Assembly (NCBI RefSeq): GCF_900111005.1
Contig: NZ_FOFV01000004.1
Coordinates: 62,001-126,000 of the forward strand
From: Lentzea albida
GTDB lineage: Bacteria > Actinomycetota > Actinomycetes > Mycobacteriales > Pseudonocardiaceae
DNA: 64,000 bases
Direction: 5' to 3'
In this document: positions 44,986-54,055 of the stretch, in pieces
Numbering within the stretch: the first letter of the stretch is position 1
Layout of the letters: each line of letters opens with the position of its first letter
The notes under the pieces: generated by a model
Seen by the model: the letters and a program-made list of their open reading frames with translations, nothing else
Database searches by the model: none
What the model was told of the DNA's origin: nothing
Translations under genes and position numbers: made by a program

Positions 44986-45672
44986 GTGAGCGTCACCGAG
45001 GTCCTCTTCACGCCGTTGCTCAAGGCCGACCCGGGTCGTCCGCTGATCACGCACTACGACGACGCGGTGGGCACCCGGATCGAGCTGTCGCGCGCGACCG
45101 TGAAGAACTGGGCCGCGAAGACGGCGAACTGGCTGCGCGACGAGCACGACGTCGAGCCGGGTGACCCGGTGGCCGTGCTGCTGCCCGCCCACTGGCAGAC
45201 CGTGGGCCTGCTGCTCGGCGCCTGGTGGTGCGGTGCCCGCGTCGTCGGGGCCGGCTTCTCCGGCGCGAAGGTCGCCGTCGTCCCGCCCGGCGGCACGGCG
45301 GACGCGGACGTCGTGGCCGTGGCCTCGCTGCACCCCATGGGCCTGGGCTCCGGCGCCCCGGTCGACTACGCCGACGACGTGCGCGTGCACGGCGACGACT
45401 TCATGCCGTGGGAACCGGTTCCCGGCTCCACGCCCGCCCTGGGCGAGTCCACTGTGGATGAAGTGGTGGCTTCCGCCCGCTCGCTGAGCGAAGGGCTCGG
45501 CACCGAACCGCGCGTGCTGTCCACTCTGGAGTGGGACTCGCCTTCCGCTGTGCTGCAAGGCTTTCTGGCCGTGCTCGCGGCCGGCGGCTCACTCGTGCAG
45601 GTGAGCAATCCCGACGCGGGCCTGCTGGCCGCGCGCCGGGACAGCGAGAAGGTCACGCGGCAACTGGGTTGA
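44986..45672 (+). CDS. TIGR03089-family protein (AMP-binding-like N-terminal fold only)
   Basis: The 228-residue protein resembles the first part of acyl-AMP ligases (ITHYDDAVGTRIELSRATVK, LLLGAWWCGARVVGAGFSG) but is about a third of their length. It lacks the P-loop-like and C-terminal catalytic motifs. The family occurs beside LCP genes in actinobacteria (Rv3268 position). An enzymatic role is doubtful; the function is unknown. The GTG has AGGAG 7 nt upstream. It overlaps the convergent DoxX gene by 20 bp. Confidence 0.8.
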   Translation: MSVTEVLFTPLLKADPGRPLITHYDDAVGTRIELSRATVKNWAAKTANWLRDEHDVEPGDPVAVLLPAHWQTVGLLLGAWWCGARVVGAGFSGAKVAVVPPGGTADADVVAVASLHPMGLGSGAPVDYADDVRVHGDDFMPWEPVPGSTPALGESTVDEVVASARSLSEGLGTEPRVLSTLEWDSPSAVLQGFLAVLAAGGSLVQVSNPDAGLLAARRDSEKVTRQLG

Positions 45673-46069
45673 GCACCTTGTTGTTCTTGAACAGCACGCG
45701 GTCCAGCGCGTAGGCACCACCGTTGAAGCCGAGCGCGAGGGCGGCCGCGCCGAGCACGACCACCAGTTCGGCACCACCCTCGCCGATCAGGCCGTTCGGC
45801 AGGTGGACGAGCAGCCACGCGCCGAGCATGTTGGCGGCGAGCAGGACACCGGCGACCGGCAGCGCGAGGCCCGCGATCAGCGCGAGGCCCCCGGCGAGTT
45901 CGACGGTCGCGGCGAACCACGCGGACAGCGTCGGCAGCGGCACGCCCATCTTGTCGAACGACCCGGCGGTGCCCGCCATGCCGAACTCGGTGAACTTCTG
46001 CCAGCCGTGCGCGACGAACACGACGCCGACGGCGATCCGTCCGATGAGTGCGGCGATGTCCTTGACCAT
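45653..46069 (-). CDS. DoxX-family membrane protein
   Basis: The 138-residue protein has four membrane helices and the DoxX pattern: IGRIAVGVVFVAHGWQKF in helix one, a central ATVELAGGLALIAGL and a final helix followed by LDRVLFKNNK. DoxX proteins are linked to thiol and oxidative-stress responses in mycobacteria; the role here is unproven. The 46070-46193 gap upstream shows no clear promoter. Confidence 0.85.
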   Translation of the reverse strand: MVKDIAALIGRIAVGVVFVAHGWQKFTEFGMAGTAGSFDKMGVPLPTLSAWFAATVELAGGLALIAGLALPVAGVLLAANMLGAWLLVHLPNGLIGEGGAELVVVLGAAALALGFNGGAYALDRVLFKNNKVLNPVAA

Positions 46070-46193
46070 GTTCCTTGCTCCCCGATCCTGTCGATCTGCG
46101 GTCGTTCAACCTCGAACCAAAACTAGTGCAGATTTGAACGACCTCATGATTTCGACAGGAATCCAACAGGGAGTCCTTAGGTTCGCAGGTCCG

Positions 46194-46946
46194 CTACTTC
46201 TTGAGCGTGACGCCTGATCCGTCCTGACCGGTCAGGGTCAGCGTGCTGCGATCGATCTCGTAGGTCGGCCCGCCGCTGGTGAACGCCTGCATGAGGGCGG
46301 TCTCGACCTCGTTGGTGTCACCGCACGCCATGTCGGTGACGGGCCCGAGCTCGGCCTTGATGACCTGGCCGGACAGCTCGTACGGCCGGTCCCCGCCCCT
46401 GAAGTTGCACCCGGTGTCGATGCTCAGGTTGCCGTTCCTGAACGAGACCGTGGCCATCACCCCCGCGGGAACGGACGAGGCGGCGTCCTTCGTGACCAGG
46501 CCGTCGACCGTCCAGGTGCCCTCCAGCGAGGCGGGCTGCTCGGGCGCGAGCACGATCTCCTCGCCCGGCCCGGTGACCACGAGGTTCGCACCGTCGAGCT
46601 TCCAGGACGGCTTCGCGTCGATCAGCTTCGCGAGCCACGTGTCCTGCTCGTGCAGCTCGGGCTTGGGACAGCCCATGGCCGTGACGCCGAGCTCCGCCAC
46701 GGAGAGCTTGCCACCGTCGAGGCTCACCGGCCCTTGCATCTGGTTGCAGCCGGCGTGGGCGACGAGCCTGCCGTCGTCGGTGAACCTGAGCTCCACGTTC
46801 GTGCCCTCGACCAGGGCGCGCGGCTTGCCGTTCTCGGTGACGGACTCGGACACGTACACCTTGCCCTTGAGGTCGGTGCCCGTGGACGGACTGCCGCAGC
46901 CCGTCGCGACCAGCAGCAGGGCGACGAAGGCGATTCGGGTGCTCAT
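46194..46946 (-). CDS. META-domain lipoprotein
   Basis: The 250-residue protein has a lipoprotein signal peptide (MSTRIAFVALLLVATGCGS, lipobox LVATGC) and two META-like repeats, each with a GCN motif (VAHAGCNQMQG and SIDTGCNFRGG). META domains occur in HslJ-type heat-shock and envelope proteins, where they bind or protect other proteins. It is anchored outside the membrane and divergent from the ArsR gene. Confidence 0.85.
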   Translation of the reverse strand: MSTRIAFVALLLVATGCGSPSTGTDLKGKVYVSESVTENGKPRALVEGTNVELRFTDDGRLVAHAGCNQMQGPVSLDGGKLSVAELGVTAMGCPKPELHEQDTWLAKLIDAKPSWKLDGANLVVTGPGEEIVLAPEQPASLEGTWTVDGLVTKDAASSVPAGVMATVSFRNGNLSIDTGCNFRGGDRPYELSGQVIKAELGPVTDMACGDTNEVETALMQAFTSGGPTYEIDRSTLTLTGQDGSGVTLKK

Positions 46947-46990
46947 GCGGCTAGGACGGAACGCCGCGCGCCTGCGGTTGCCTCCAGGGG

Positions 46991-47021
46991 TTGACATCCG
47001 ACCCTTCGATCGCTGTACTTA
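46991..47021 (+). promoter_or_regulatory. Candidate promoter of the ArsR-SRPBCC pair
   Basis: TTGACA at 46991-46996 matches the -35 consensus. TGTACT (47014-47019, 17-bp spacer) or TACTTA (47016-47021, 19 bp) could serve as the -10. The tandem operator repeats start at 47020, overlapping the expected start of transcription. Confidence 0.5.
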
Positions 47022-47051
47022 ACCAAGAGGTTAGGTAACCAAGTGGTTAGG
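47020..47051. promoter_or_regulatory. Tandem palindromic operator for the ArsR-type repressor
   Basis: Two abutting 16-bp repeats, TAACCAAGAGGTTAGG (47020-47035) and TAACCAAGTGGTTAGG (47036-47051), differ at one base. Each contains the palindrome TAACC-N4-GGTTA. They end 6 bp before the ATG of the ArsR gene, so binding would block both initiation and elongation. Confidence 0.75.
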
Positions 47052-47057
47052 TAAGAG

Positions 47058-47384
47058 ATGGACCAGCTGAGCGCCACCTTCGCCGCACTGGCGGACCCGA
47101 CCCGCCGGGCGATCCTCGCGCGGCTCACCGAGGGCCCGGCAACGGTGAAGGAGCTCTCCGAGCCGTTCGACATGAGCGGCCCGGCGATCTCCAAACACCT
47201 GCGCGTGCTGGAGAAGGCAGGCCTGATCACCCGAGGCAGGGAGGCCCAGTGGCGCCCCTGCCAACTCGACGCGACACCTCTCAAGGAGGTCGCTGTGTGG
47301 GCTGAGAACTACCGCCGCTTCTGGGATGCGAGCTACGCACGCCTGGACGAGCTCTTGACCGAGATGAAGGAGAACGAGCAATGA
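47058..47384 (+). CDS. ArsR-family transcriptional regulator
   Basis: The 108-residue winged-helix protein reads LSATFAALADPTRRAILARL, VKELSEPFDMSGPAISKHLR and VLEKAGLITRGREAQWRPCQ. It lacks the usual metal-binding CxC, so it belongs to the non-metal SdpR-like branch that is typically coupled to SRPBCC genes, as here. It is probably autoregulatory through the repeats just upstream. Its stop overlaps the next ATG (ATGA). Confidence 0.92.
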   Translation: MDQLSATFAALADPTRRAILARLTEGPATVKELSEPFDMSGPAISKHLRVLEKAGLITRGREAQWRPCQLDATPLKEVAVWAENYRRFWDASYARLDELLTEMKENEQ

Positions 47385-47860
47385 GCACCGTCAAGTTCGG
47401 AACCACCGTCACCCTCCCGTCCGACACCGAGATCGCGATGACGCGCACGTTCGACGCGCCGGCTTCGTTGGTGTGGAAGGCTTTCACCGACCCGGCACTG
47501 CTGCGCCGCTGGCTGCTCGGCCCCGACGGCTGGGAGATGCCGATCTGCGAGATCGACCTGCGCGTGGGCGGCAAGTGGCGCTACGGCTGGGCGCAGCCGG
47601 ACGGGTCGGGCGCGTTCGAGATGCACGGCGAGTACACAGAGGTCACTCCGTTCTCGCGGATCGTGAACACCGAGATCTTCGAGGACAACCCGCCGGCCGT
47701 GACCACGGTGTCGTTCGTGGAGGAGGACGGGCGGACGGTCATGACTTCGACGATGACGTTGGTGTCGCAGGAGGCGCGTGACGCCGTTCTGGCCACCGGG
47801 ATGGCGGACGGGGCGGGGCGGTCGTACGAGCGGCTGGGCGAGGTCCTCGCCGAGCTGTGA
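47381..47860 (+). CDS. SRPBCC (AHSA1-like) domain protein
   Basis: The 159-residue protein has the START/Bet v1-like fold of the AHSA1 group: MTRTFDAPASLVWKAFTDPA, LLRRWLLGPDGWEMPICEI, RVGGKWRYGWAQPDG and a C-terminal helix with SYERLGEVLAEL. Such proteins bind hydrophobic ligands. Coupling to the ArsR gene suggests it senses or removes the inducing compound; this is inference. Confidence 0.88.
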   Translation: MSTVKFGTTVTLPSDTEIAMTRTFDAPASLVWKAFTDPALLRRWLLGPDGWEMPICEIDLRVGGKWRYGWAQPDGSGAFEMHGEYTEVTPFSRIVNTEIFEDNPPAVTTVSFVEEDGRTVMTSTMTLVSQEARDAVLATGMADGAGRSYERLGEVLAEL

Positions 47861-47930
47861 TTCTGCGTAGTCACCTTTGGTGGCAGCGGTTCCCCCTTGC
47901 GTGGGGTTCGGCGTGACTACGTTCGGGAGC

Positions 47931-48290
47931 ATGGGACGTTTTCTCGTGGCTCTGGCTCTGGTGCTCGGCTTCGCCGTGGTGTCTGCTCCCGTCGCTCAGG
48001 CTGCGCCGGGTACGCGCTGGGAGATCGTGCCGTGCGCCGCCGGCACCAAAGCGCTGTGGCTGCCGCGCGTTTCGGAGGCCGGCACCGACCTGTCGTGCAC
48101 GACGGAGGAGGCACGGTCCGCCGCGGTGAAGGCGGCGCGGGACAGCGGCAGTCTGACCCGAGTGCTGAACGTCGGGATCGCGTACTCGCAGCAGTTCGCC
48201 GACAAGTCGATCACCCCGGAGTCGACCTGCGTACTGGGGGCTCGGGGTGCGGTGGGTGAGGCGATCGGCACCTGCGTGGCGTCGAGCTAA
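47931..48290 (+). CDS. Small secreted protein of unknown function
   Basis: The 119-residue protein has a clear Sec signal peptide (MGRFLVALALVLGFAVVSAP followed by VAQA-A, cleavage near residue 24). The mature part of about 95 residues has four cysteines that could form two disulfides. I do not recognise the family. In-frame starts exist upstream at 47913 (GTG) and further, but 47931 gives a normal signal peptide. Confidence 0.65.
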   Translation: MGRFLVALALVLGFAVVSAPVAQAAPGTRWEIVPCAAGTKALWLPRVSEAGTDLSCTTEEARSAAVKAARDSGSLTRVLNVGIAYSQQFADKSITPESTCVLGARGAVGEAIGTCVASS

Positions 48291-48291
48291 C

Positions 48292-48330
48292 GCTGATGGG
48301 CCCGGAGGACGTGCCTCCGGGCCCATCAGC
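48292..48330. terminator. 17-bp perfect bidirectional terminator
   Basis: Positions 48292-48308 pair perfectly with 48314-48330 around a 5-nt loop. It lies between the stops of the secreted-protein gene (+) and the acyl-CoA dehydrogenase gene (-), so it can end both transcripts. Confidence 0.8.
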
Positions 48331-48339
48331 AGTTCGTTC

Positions 48340-49503
48340 TCAGCCGTTCAGGACGGCGCGCGACATCACGACGCGCTGCACCTGGTTCGTGCCCTCGTAG
48401 ATCTGCGTGATCTTCGCGTCCCGCATCATCCGCTCGACGGGGAAGTCCCGCGTGTACCCGGCCCCACCGAATAGCTGCACCGCGTCGGTCGTGACCTCCA
48501 TGGCCACGTCGGACGCGAAGCACTTGGCAGCAGCGGTGATGAACCCGATGTTGGCCTCACCGCGCTCAGCCTTCGCAGCAGCGACGTAGACCATGTGCCG
48601 AGCGGCCTCGATCTTCATGGCCATGTCGGCGAGCATGAACTGAACACCCTGGAAGTCCGAAATGGACTTGCCGAACTGCTTGCGGTCCTTGACGTACGCG
48701 ACCGCGGCCTCGAGAGCACCCTGCGCGATACCAACGGCCTGGGCACCGATCGTCGGACGCGTGTGGTCCAACGTCCGCAGGGCCGTCTTCAACCCCGTGC
48801 CCGGCTCACCGATGATCCGATTAGCGGGAATCGTGCAGTTCTCGAAGTAGATCTCGCGGGTCGGCGAGCCCTTGATGCCGAGCTTGCGCTCCTTCGGGCC
48901 CACGGAGAAGCCCGGGTCGTCCTTGTGCACGACGAACGCCGAGATGCCCTGGGACTTCTTGGGCGCCTGCGGATCCGTCACGGCCATGACGGTGTACCAG
49001 GTGGACTCGCCGGCGTTCGTGATCCAGCACTTGGTGCCGTTCAGCACCCAGTGGTCTCCATCCAGCAGGGCCCGCGTGCGCATCGAGGCCGTGTCGGAGC
49101 CCGCCTCGCGCTCGGACAGCGCGTAGGACGCCATGGCCTCGCCCGAGGCGATGGACGGCATGACGAGCTGCTTCAGCTCGTCAGAGGCCGACAGGAGGAT
49201 CGGCATCGTGCCGAGCTTGTTCACGGCCGGGATCAAGGACGAGGACGCGCAGACGCGGGCCACCTCCTCGATGACGATGCAGGTGGCGACGGAGTCCGCG
49301 CCCTGGCCGTCGTAGTCCTCGGGCACGTGGACTGCCGCGAAGCCCGCCTTGACCAGGGCGTTGTGGGCCTCTACCGGGAAGCGCTCGTTCTCGTCGACCT
49401 CGGCCGCGTACGGCTTGATCTCCTTCTCGGCGAGCGAGCGGACGGCCTCTCGCAGCGCCTCGTGCTCCTCGGCGAGCTGATAGGTGCCGAAGCTCGGGTT
49501 CAC
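48340..49503 (-). CDS. Acyl-CoA dehydrogenase (FadE25 type)
   Basis: This FAD enzyme introduces the first double bond in beta-oxidation or branched-chain acyl-CoA breakdown. The 387-residue protein has the family signatures ASYALSEREAGSDTASMRTR, WVLNGTKCWITNAGEST and a C-terminal DAVQLFGGAGYTRDFPVERM ending KITQIYEGTNQVQRVV. It sits beside purE-purK as Rv3274c does. The GTG has GGAGG 7 nt upstream. Confidence 0.94.
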   Translation of the reverse strand: MNPSFGTYQLAEEHEALREAVRSLAEKEIKPYAAEVDENERFPVEAHNALVKAGFAAVHVPEDYDGQGADSVATCIVIEEVARVCASSSLIPAVNKLGTMPILLSASDELKQLVMPSIASGEAMASYALSEREAGSDTASMRTRALLDGDHWVLNGTKCWITNAGESTWYTVMAVTDPQAPKKSQGISAFVVHKDDPGFSVGPKERKLGIKGSPTREIYFENCTIPANRIIGEPGTGLKTALRTLDHTRPTIGAQAVGIAQGALEAAVAYVKDRKQFGKSISDFQGVQFMLADMAMKIEAARHMVYVAAAKAERGEANIGFITAAAKCFASDVAMEVTTDAVQLFGGAGYTRDFPVERMMRDAKITQIYEGTNQVQRVVMSRAVLNG

Positions 49504-49581
49504 CTTGTTACCTCCCAGTAGCGAGTCCTCGGCACGATGTTAGCGCCCGTTCACGTCGAGCGCTCCTGTGCTGTTGAGCAC

Positions 49582-50070
49582 TCAGAGGGACTTCTGCAGC
49601 GCCGCGTCCTTGTCTAGTACGAGCTGCTCGAGTTCTGCCTGGAAGCGGGCCATGCGCTCCTGCAGGGCGACGTCCGAGGAGGCCAGCATCCGGACGGCCA
49701 GCAGGCCCGCGTTGCGCGCGCCGCCCACCGAGACCGTGGCGACCGGGACGCCCGCGGGCATCTGCACGATCGAGAGCAGCGAGTCCATGCCGTCGAGGTA
49801 CTTCAGCGGCACGGGGACGCCGATGACCGGGAGCACGGTGGCCGAGGCGACCATGCCGGGCAGGTGGGCTGCACCGCCGGCGCCCGCGATGATCACGCGC
49901 AGGCCGCGCGCGGCGGCCGAGTTCGCGTAGTCGAGCATGCGCTGCGGGGTGCGGTGGGCGGAGACGACGCTCACCTCGAACGGAACGTCGAACTCGGCGA
50001 GGGCTTCGGTGGCCGCCTTCATCACCGGCCAGTCCGAGTCACTGCCCATGATCACGCCAACCTGAGTCAC
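49582..50070 (-). CDS. purE: 5-(carboxyamino)imidazole ribonucleotide mutase
   Basis: PurE converts N5-CAIR to CAIR in purine synthesis. The 162-residue protein shows [20 protein letters not shown], the catalytic [15 protein letters not shown] and [15 protein letters not shown], all PurE class I motifs. The GTG at 50070 overlaps the purK stop (GTGA), giving a coupled purK-purE pair. Confidence 0.96.
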   Translation of the reverse strand: MTQVGVIMGSDSDWPVMKAATEALAEFDVPFEVSVVSAHRTPQRMLDYANSAAARGLRVIIAGAGGAAHLPGMVASATVLPVIGVPVPLKYLDGMDSLLSIVQMPAGVPVATVSVGGARNAGLLAVRMLASSDVALQERMARFQAELEQLVLDKDAALQKSL

Positions 50071-51263
50071 TCCGCGCTCCGCTCTTCGCCGTGGATGTCG
50101 TAACCGTCTGACCAGACGCCCGTGGAGAGCCAGTCCGCGGCGAGCCGTGCGCGCGAGCGGACCTCGGTCATGTCGTTGCCGAGGAACGTCACATGGCCGA
50201 TCTTGCGGCCCGGCCGTTCCTCCTTGCCGTACAGGTGCACGTGCGCGTCCGGGAACCGGGCGAACAGGTGGTGCACGCGCTCGTCGGGGCCCATCGCGGG
50301 CGTGTCGGTCGCACCGAGGACGTTGCCCATCACGACGGCGGGCGCCATCAGGTCCGTGCGGCCCAACGGGTAGTCGAGGACGGCACGCAGGTGCTGTTCG
50401 AACTGCGACGTGCGCGCGCCCTCGATCGACCAGTGGCCGGAGTTGTGGGGGCGCATCGCCAGCTCGTTGACGACCACGCCGTCCGCGGTCTCGAACAGCT
50501 CGACGGCCAGCACGCCCACGACGCCCAGCGCGTCGGCGACCTTCAGCGCCAGCTCCTGGGCCTCGGCGCCGTCCAGGCCCGGTGCGGGGGCGAGCACCTC
50601 GACGCAGATGCCGTCGGACTGCACGGTCTCGACGACCGGCCACGCCGCGCCCTGCCCGAACGGCGAGCGCGCCACGACGGCGGCCAGCTCGCGGCGCATC
50701 GGAACGCACTGCTCGACCATCAGCGGCGTGCCCGACTCCAGCAGCTCCGGGACGACCCGCTCGGCGCTCTGCGGGGTGTTCAGCATCCACACACCGCGGC
50801 CGTCGTAACCGCCGCGGATCGCCTTCAGCACGCACGGCCAGCCGTGCTCGGCGCCGAACTTCAGCACGTCGCGGACGTCGTGGACCTCGGTGAACGGCGG
50901 CACCGGCAGCCCCAGCTCGGCCAGCCGCACGCGCATCTTCAGCTTGTCCTGCGCGAACTGCAGCGCGTCCGGGCCGGGGTGCACCTTCACGCCCTCGGCG
51001 ACCAGCGCGCGCAGGTGCTCCTGGGGCACGTGCTCGTGGTCGAACGTGACCACCTCGCAGCCCTTCGCGAACGAGCGCAGCGCGTCGAGGTCGGTGTGGG
51101 TGCCGAGCACCACGTCCCGCGCGACGAGCGCGGCCGGGTCGTTCTCGGAGACTGCGAGCACGCGCAGCGACTGTCCCAGCGGGATCGCGGCCTGGTGCGT
51201 CATGCGGGCGAGCTGCCCGCCGCCGATCATTCCGACGACGGGGAGACGGGTACGAGAGTCCAC
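50067..51263 (-). CDS. purK: N5-carboxyaminoimidazole ribonucleotide synthase
   Basis: PurK uses ATP and bicarbonate to make N5-CAIR, the substrate of PurE. The 398-residue ATP-grasp protein shows [51 protein letters not shown] and [19 protein letters not shown]. The GTG at 51263 lies 37 bp inside the upstream Xre gene; an ATG at 51230 would cut off conserved residues. Confidence 0.95.
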   Translation of the reverse strand: MDSRTRLPVVGMIGGGQLARMTHQAAIPLGQSLRVLAVSENDPAALVARDVVLGTHTDLDALRSFAKGCEVVTFDHEHVPQEHLRALVAEGVKVHPGPDALQFAQDKLKMRVRLAELGLPVPPFTEVHDVRDVLKFGAEHGWPCVLKAIRGGYDGRGVWMLNTPQSAERVVPELLESGTPLMVEQCVPMRRELAAVVARSPFGQGAAWPVVETVQSDGICVEVLAPAPGLDGAEAQELALKVADALGVVGVLAVELFETADGVVVNELAMRPHNSGHWSIEGARTSQFEQHLRAVLDYPLGRTDLMAPAVVMGNVLGATDTPAMGPDERVHHLFARFPDAHVHLYGKEERPGRKIGHVTFLGNDMTEVRSRARLAADWLSTGVWSDGYDIHGEERSAE

Positions 51264-52051
51264 GGTTCAGGCATCCTACCTGCGGCTTCGGGCGCCGTCG
51301 CGAGCAGAGCCAGCCTCTGCGCGGTGACGCTGCCCTCGGGTGCGACGTGGATCACCAGCCGCTGGTCGTGCTCGGGCGCGCCGAGCACCTCGCAGTCGAA
51401 CTCCAGCAGCCCGAGAACCGGGTGCCGCAGCCGTTTGCGGGCCGAACGGCGCACCGCCACGTCGTGCTCGGCCCACAGCCGCGCGAACAACGGGCTCGCC
51501 ATCAGCTCCTCGACCAGCGCCGCCGCAGCGGACCTTCGGGCCAGGGTCGCGCGCAGGTCGGCGACGTGCGAACGGGCGGCCTCCTCGCGGTCCTCCTCCG
51601 GCACCCAGCTCCCGTCACCGAGGAAGTACCGCCTGAGCAGGTTGCGGCCGACGAGGTCACCGAACACCAGCTCGGCGCGCGGGGTCGCGGCGAGCACGTC
51701 GCCGAGGTCGGAGATCACCACGGCGAGGTCGTCGCGCAGCCGGTCGAGCAGCAACCGGACGCCCGGCCGGACCGCGGTGGAGGCGGGCTCCTCCGGCACG
51801 GCCTCGCCTGCCAGCCGGAACAGGTGCGCGCGCTCGTCGTCGTCGAGTTCCAATGCGCGCGCGATGCCGTTCAGGACCGACACGGACGGATGCGGCCCAC
51901 GGGCCTGTTCGAGGCGCGAGTAGTAGTCGACGGACATGCCCGCGGCGGCCGCGATCTCCTCACGACGACGTCCTGGCGTTCGGCGCCGGCCATCGCCCAG
52001 CGGTGCCATCCGTTCACGACGGCTGCGCAAGAAGTCCGCCATCTCTCGCAT
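51227..52051 (-). CDS. Xre-family regulator with MmyB-like ligand-binding domain
   Basis: The 274-residue protein has an N-terminal HTH ([13 protein letters not shown], then [20 protein letters not shown]) and the MmyB-like PAS-type domain ([60 protein letters not shown]). These regulators typically control an adjacent divergent oxidoreductase gene, here the SDR at 52119, and respond to a fatty-acid-like ligand. ATGs at 52051 and 52042 are both usable. Confidence 0.88.
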   Translation of the reverse strand: MREMADFLRSRRERMAPLGDGRRRTPGRRREEIAAAAGMSVDYYSRLEQARGPHPSVSVLNGIARALELDDDERAHLFRLAGEAVPEEPASTAVRPGVRLLLDRLRDDLAVVISDLGDVLAATPRAELVFGDLVGRNLLRRYFLGDGSWVPEEDREEAARSHVADLRATLARRSAAAALVEELMASPLFARLWAEHDVAVRRSARKRLRHPVLGLLEFDCEVLGAPEHDQRLVIHVAPEGSVTAQRLALLATAPEAAGRMPEPWTLVPVSPSSE

Positions 52052-52118
52052 GCCACCACGGTAGCCACGTATCAACTGTCCCTGGCTGGCCCGCGAGCGC
52101 GGGAAGACGCTGGAAAGC

Positions 52119-52877
52119 ATGAAGATCGCGATGACGGGGTCGACCGGACGGGTCGGCAGCAGGCTTCTCCTGAGGCTGCGGGAGCAGGGTCACGACGTGC
52201 GCGTGCTGGCCGGGCGGCTCGAAGACGCCCGGGCCGTCGAGGAACTGGTCGACGGCGTGGACGCCGTGGTCCACGCCGCGGCCGCGTTGCGCACGAGCGC
52301 GGACTTCGAAGGGGTGAACGTTCACGGAACGCGGGCGCTCGCCGAGGCCGCCGCGAAGGTGCCGCTGTTCGTCCACATGAGCACGAACCTGGTGTACCCC
52401 AAGGGATTGGGCAGGCCCGCCGTCGAGACCGACCCCACCGATCCCGACTCGGCGGACGGGGACTACCCGCGCACCAAGGCCCTGGGAGAGCAGGCCGTCC
52501 TCGCCACGAGGCCGGCCGCGGTCCTGCGGCTCGGGTTCGTCTACGGCGAGGGCGATCCGCACCTCGAGGAGTCGCTGCGGTGGGCCTCGGCCTGGCCCGG
52601 CCACCGGCGGTTGCACCTGGTGCACCACGAGGACGTGGCCCAGGGGGTGCTGAAGGTGCTGGAAGCCGGGGCGGACGGGATCTTCAACATCGCCGACGAC
52701 AGCCCGGCCACGGCGGTGGAACTGCTCCTGCTGAACGGCCTACCCCCAGGTGAGGCCGTTCAGCGGGAGTTCGACCCGTGGCACGGGATCGTGTCCACGG
52801 AGCGGGTGCAGCGCGAGCTCGGGTTCCGGCCGCGCTATCCGTCCGCCTTGTCGGCGGCGGTGTCCGGGGCCTTGTGA
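52119..52877 (+). CDS. NAD(P)-dependent epimerase/SDR-family oxidoreductase
   Basis: The 252-residue extended SDR begins [20 protein letters not shown] and shows [15 protein letters not shown] and the catalytic-type [15 protein letters not shown]. It probably acts on a sugar nucleotide or a small carbonyl compound; the substrate is unknown. It is divergent from the MmyB-like regulator. Its 3' end overlaps the convergent ABC permease gene by 43 bp. Confidence 0.85.
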   Translation: MKIAMTGSTGRVGSRLLLRLREQGHDVRVLAGRLEDARAVEELVDGVDAVVHAAAALRTSADFEGVNVHGTRALAEAAAKVPLFVHMSTNLVYPKGLGRPAVETDPTDPDSADGDYPRTKALGEQAVLATRPAAVLRLGFVYGEGDPHLEESLRWASAWPGHRRLHLVHHEDVAQGVLKVLEAGADGIFNIADDSPATAVELLLLNGLPPGEAVQREFDPWHGIVSTERVQRELGFRPRYPSALSAAVSGAL

Positions 52878-54055
52878 GCGGTGTCGGGCGCTTCCGGCTC
52901 GGGCTCGGGCTGAGGGTGGGGTTCCGGTTCGAACTCGGGCTCGGGCTCGGGCTCGGGCTCGGGGTCCGGGTCGGGCTCCGGCTCGGGTTCCGGCTCAGCG
53001 TCGGGCTCGGGGTCGAGCCCGGGCTCAGGCTCGGCGTCAGGCTCGGGCTCGGGCCCGAGTTCCGCCTCGGGCTCGGCGACGAGCACAGCCACTGCCCCGG
53101 CGGCAGGCTCGGCAGCGGAGTCGGTCACCGCCCCGGCGGCCACGCCGGACACCGGAGCCACCGGCACACCGATGCGCCGATGGGACCGCGAAGGCTTCCA
53201 CGCACCACCGTTGCGCAGCAGCCGGAACGCCACCCACAGCACCACGGCCGCGAGCAGCAGGCACAGGACGAACTCGATGATCCGGAACGCCGTGAGCCGC
53301 TCGATCGGCTGGTAGTCGACGTAGGTGCCGATGGCGGCGTTCGCGCGGCGCATGCAGCTGCTCTCATTGATCGCGCTCACGCAGTCGCCCCGCGAGGGCA
53401 CCGGCTCGAGGTCCTGACCGACGAAGCCGCCGGGGAGTTCGAGGCTGCGTTCCGGCACGACCGGGGTGTTCTCCCAGCGGGCGATCACGCGCTCCGGCGG
53501 GAAGTAGTAGTCGCGCACCGACATGGCCAGGAGGACGCGCACGAGCGTGAAGAACACCAACGTCCCCGCGATCGCCGTGACGACGTGCCGGGTCAGCAGG
53601 CCGACCAGCACGCCCACGGCCAGGCCCAGGACCGCGTAGCCGGCCTGCACGAGCGGGTCGGCCTCGAAGCTCGACCACGAACTCGACGAGCCCACGTACC
53701 CGTCGCCCGCGCCGACCACGGCACCCAGCAGGGCGGCCAGGACGCCGAGGACGAGGACCTTGCCGCGCAACCACTCCACGGGCGTGACGTCCTGGCCCCA
53801 GGCCACGAAGTAGGTGCGGTCCTCGAGCTCCCTGGCGAGCAGCGGGGCACCCCAGAACATGCCGATCAGCGCGCCGAACCCGAGCTGCACGATGAGCCCG
53901 TAGAACCCGGTGATCGGCATCGAGTCCCTGACGAACCCCTGGTCCACCTCCGCGGTGATGAGGGCGAACGCCGCGGCCAGTGCGATGGCGGCGACGCCGA
54001 GGACGGACCAGCGGTGCTGGCGCCAGGTCAGCCAGATGGTCGTCTCCAGGTTCAC
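52835..54055 (-). CDS. ABC transporter permease with a Glu-Pro repeat tail
   Basis: The 406-residue protein has about six membrane helices in residues 1-300 ([50 protein letters not shown]). It has the plan of permeases paired with YtrA-type regulators. From about residue 310 it changes to a cytosolic Ala/Glu/Pro tail of almost pure E-P repeats, about 75 residues long, encoded by GGCTCG-like hexamers at 52880-53090. The tail's role is unknown. The GTG overlaps the ATPase stop (GTGA). Confidence 0.8.
   Translation of the reverse strand: MNLETTIWLTWRQHRWSVLGVAAIALAAAFALITAEVDQGFVRDSMPITGFYGLIVQLGFGALIGMFWGAPLLARELEDRTYFVAWGQDVTPVEWLRGKVLVLGVLAALLGAVVGAGDGYVGSSSSWSSFEADPLVQAGYAVLGLAVGVLVGLLTRHVVTAIAGTLVFFTLVRVLLAMSVRDYYFPPERVIARWENTPVVPERSLELPGGFVGQDLEPVPSRGDCVSAINESSCMRRANAAIGTYVDYQPIERLTAFRIIEFVLCLLLAAVVLWVAFRLLRNGGAWKPSRSHRRIGVPVAPVSGVAAGAVTDSAAEPAAGAVAVLVAEPEAELGPEPEPDAEPEPGLDPEPDAEPEPEPEPDPDPEPEPEPEPEFEPEPHPQPEPEPEAPDTAHKAPDTAADKADG
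52880..53090. repeat. Hexameric tandem repeat coding for the Glu-Pro tail
   Basis: The + strand shows near-perfect iteration of the hexamer GGCTCG with GGGTCC and GGTTCC variants. The repeat keeps the reading frame on the minus strand, so length change by slippage would add or remove E-P pairs without frameshift. Confidence 0.75.

Noticed and set aside
52880..53090. Repeat array considered as CRISPR
   Set aside because: The units are contiguous 6-bp repeats without spacers and form an in-frame Glu-Pro coding tail.
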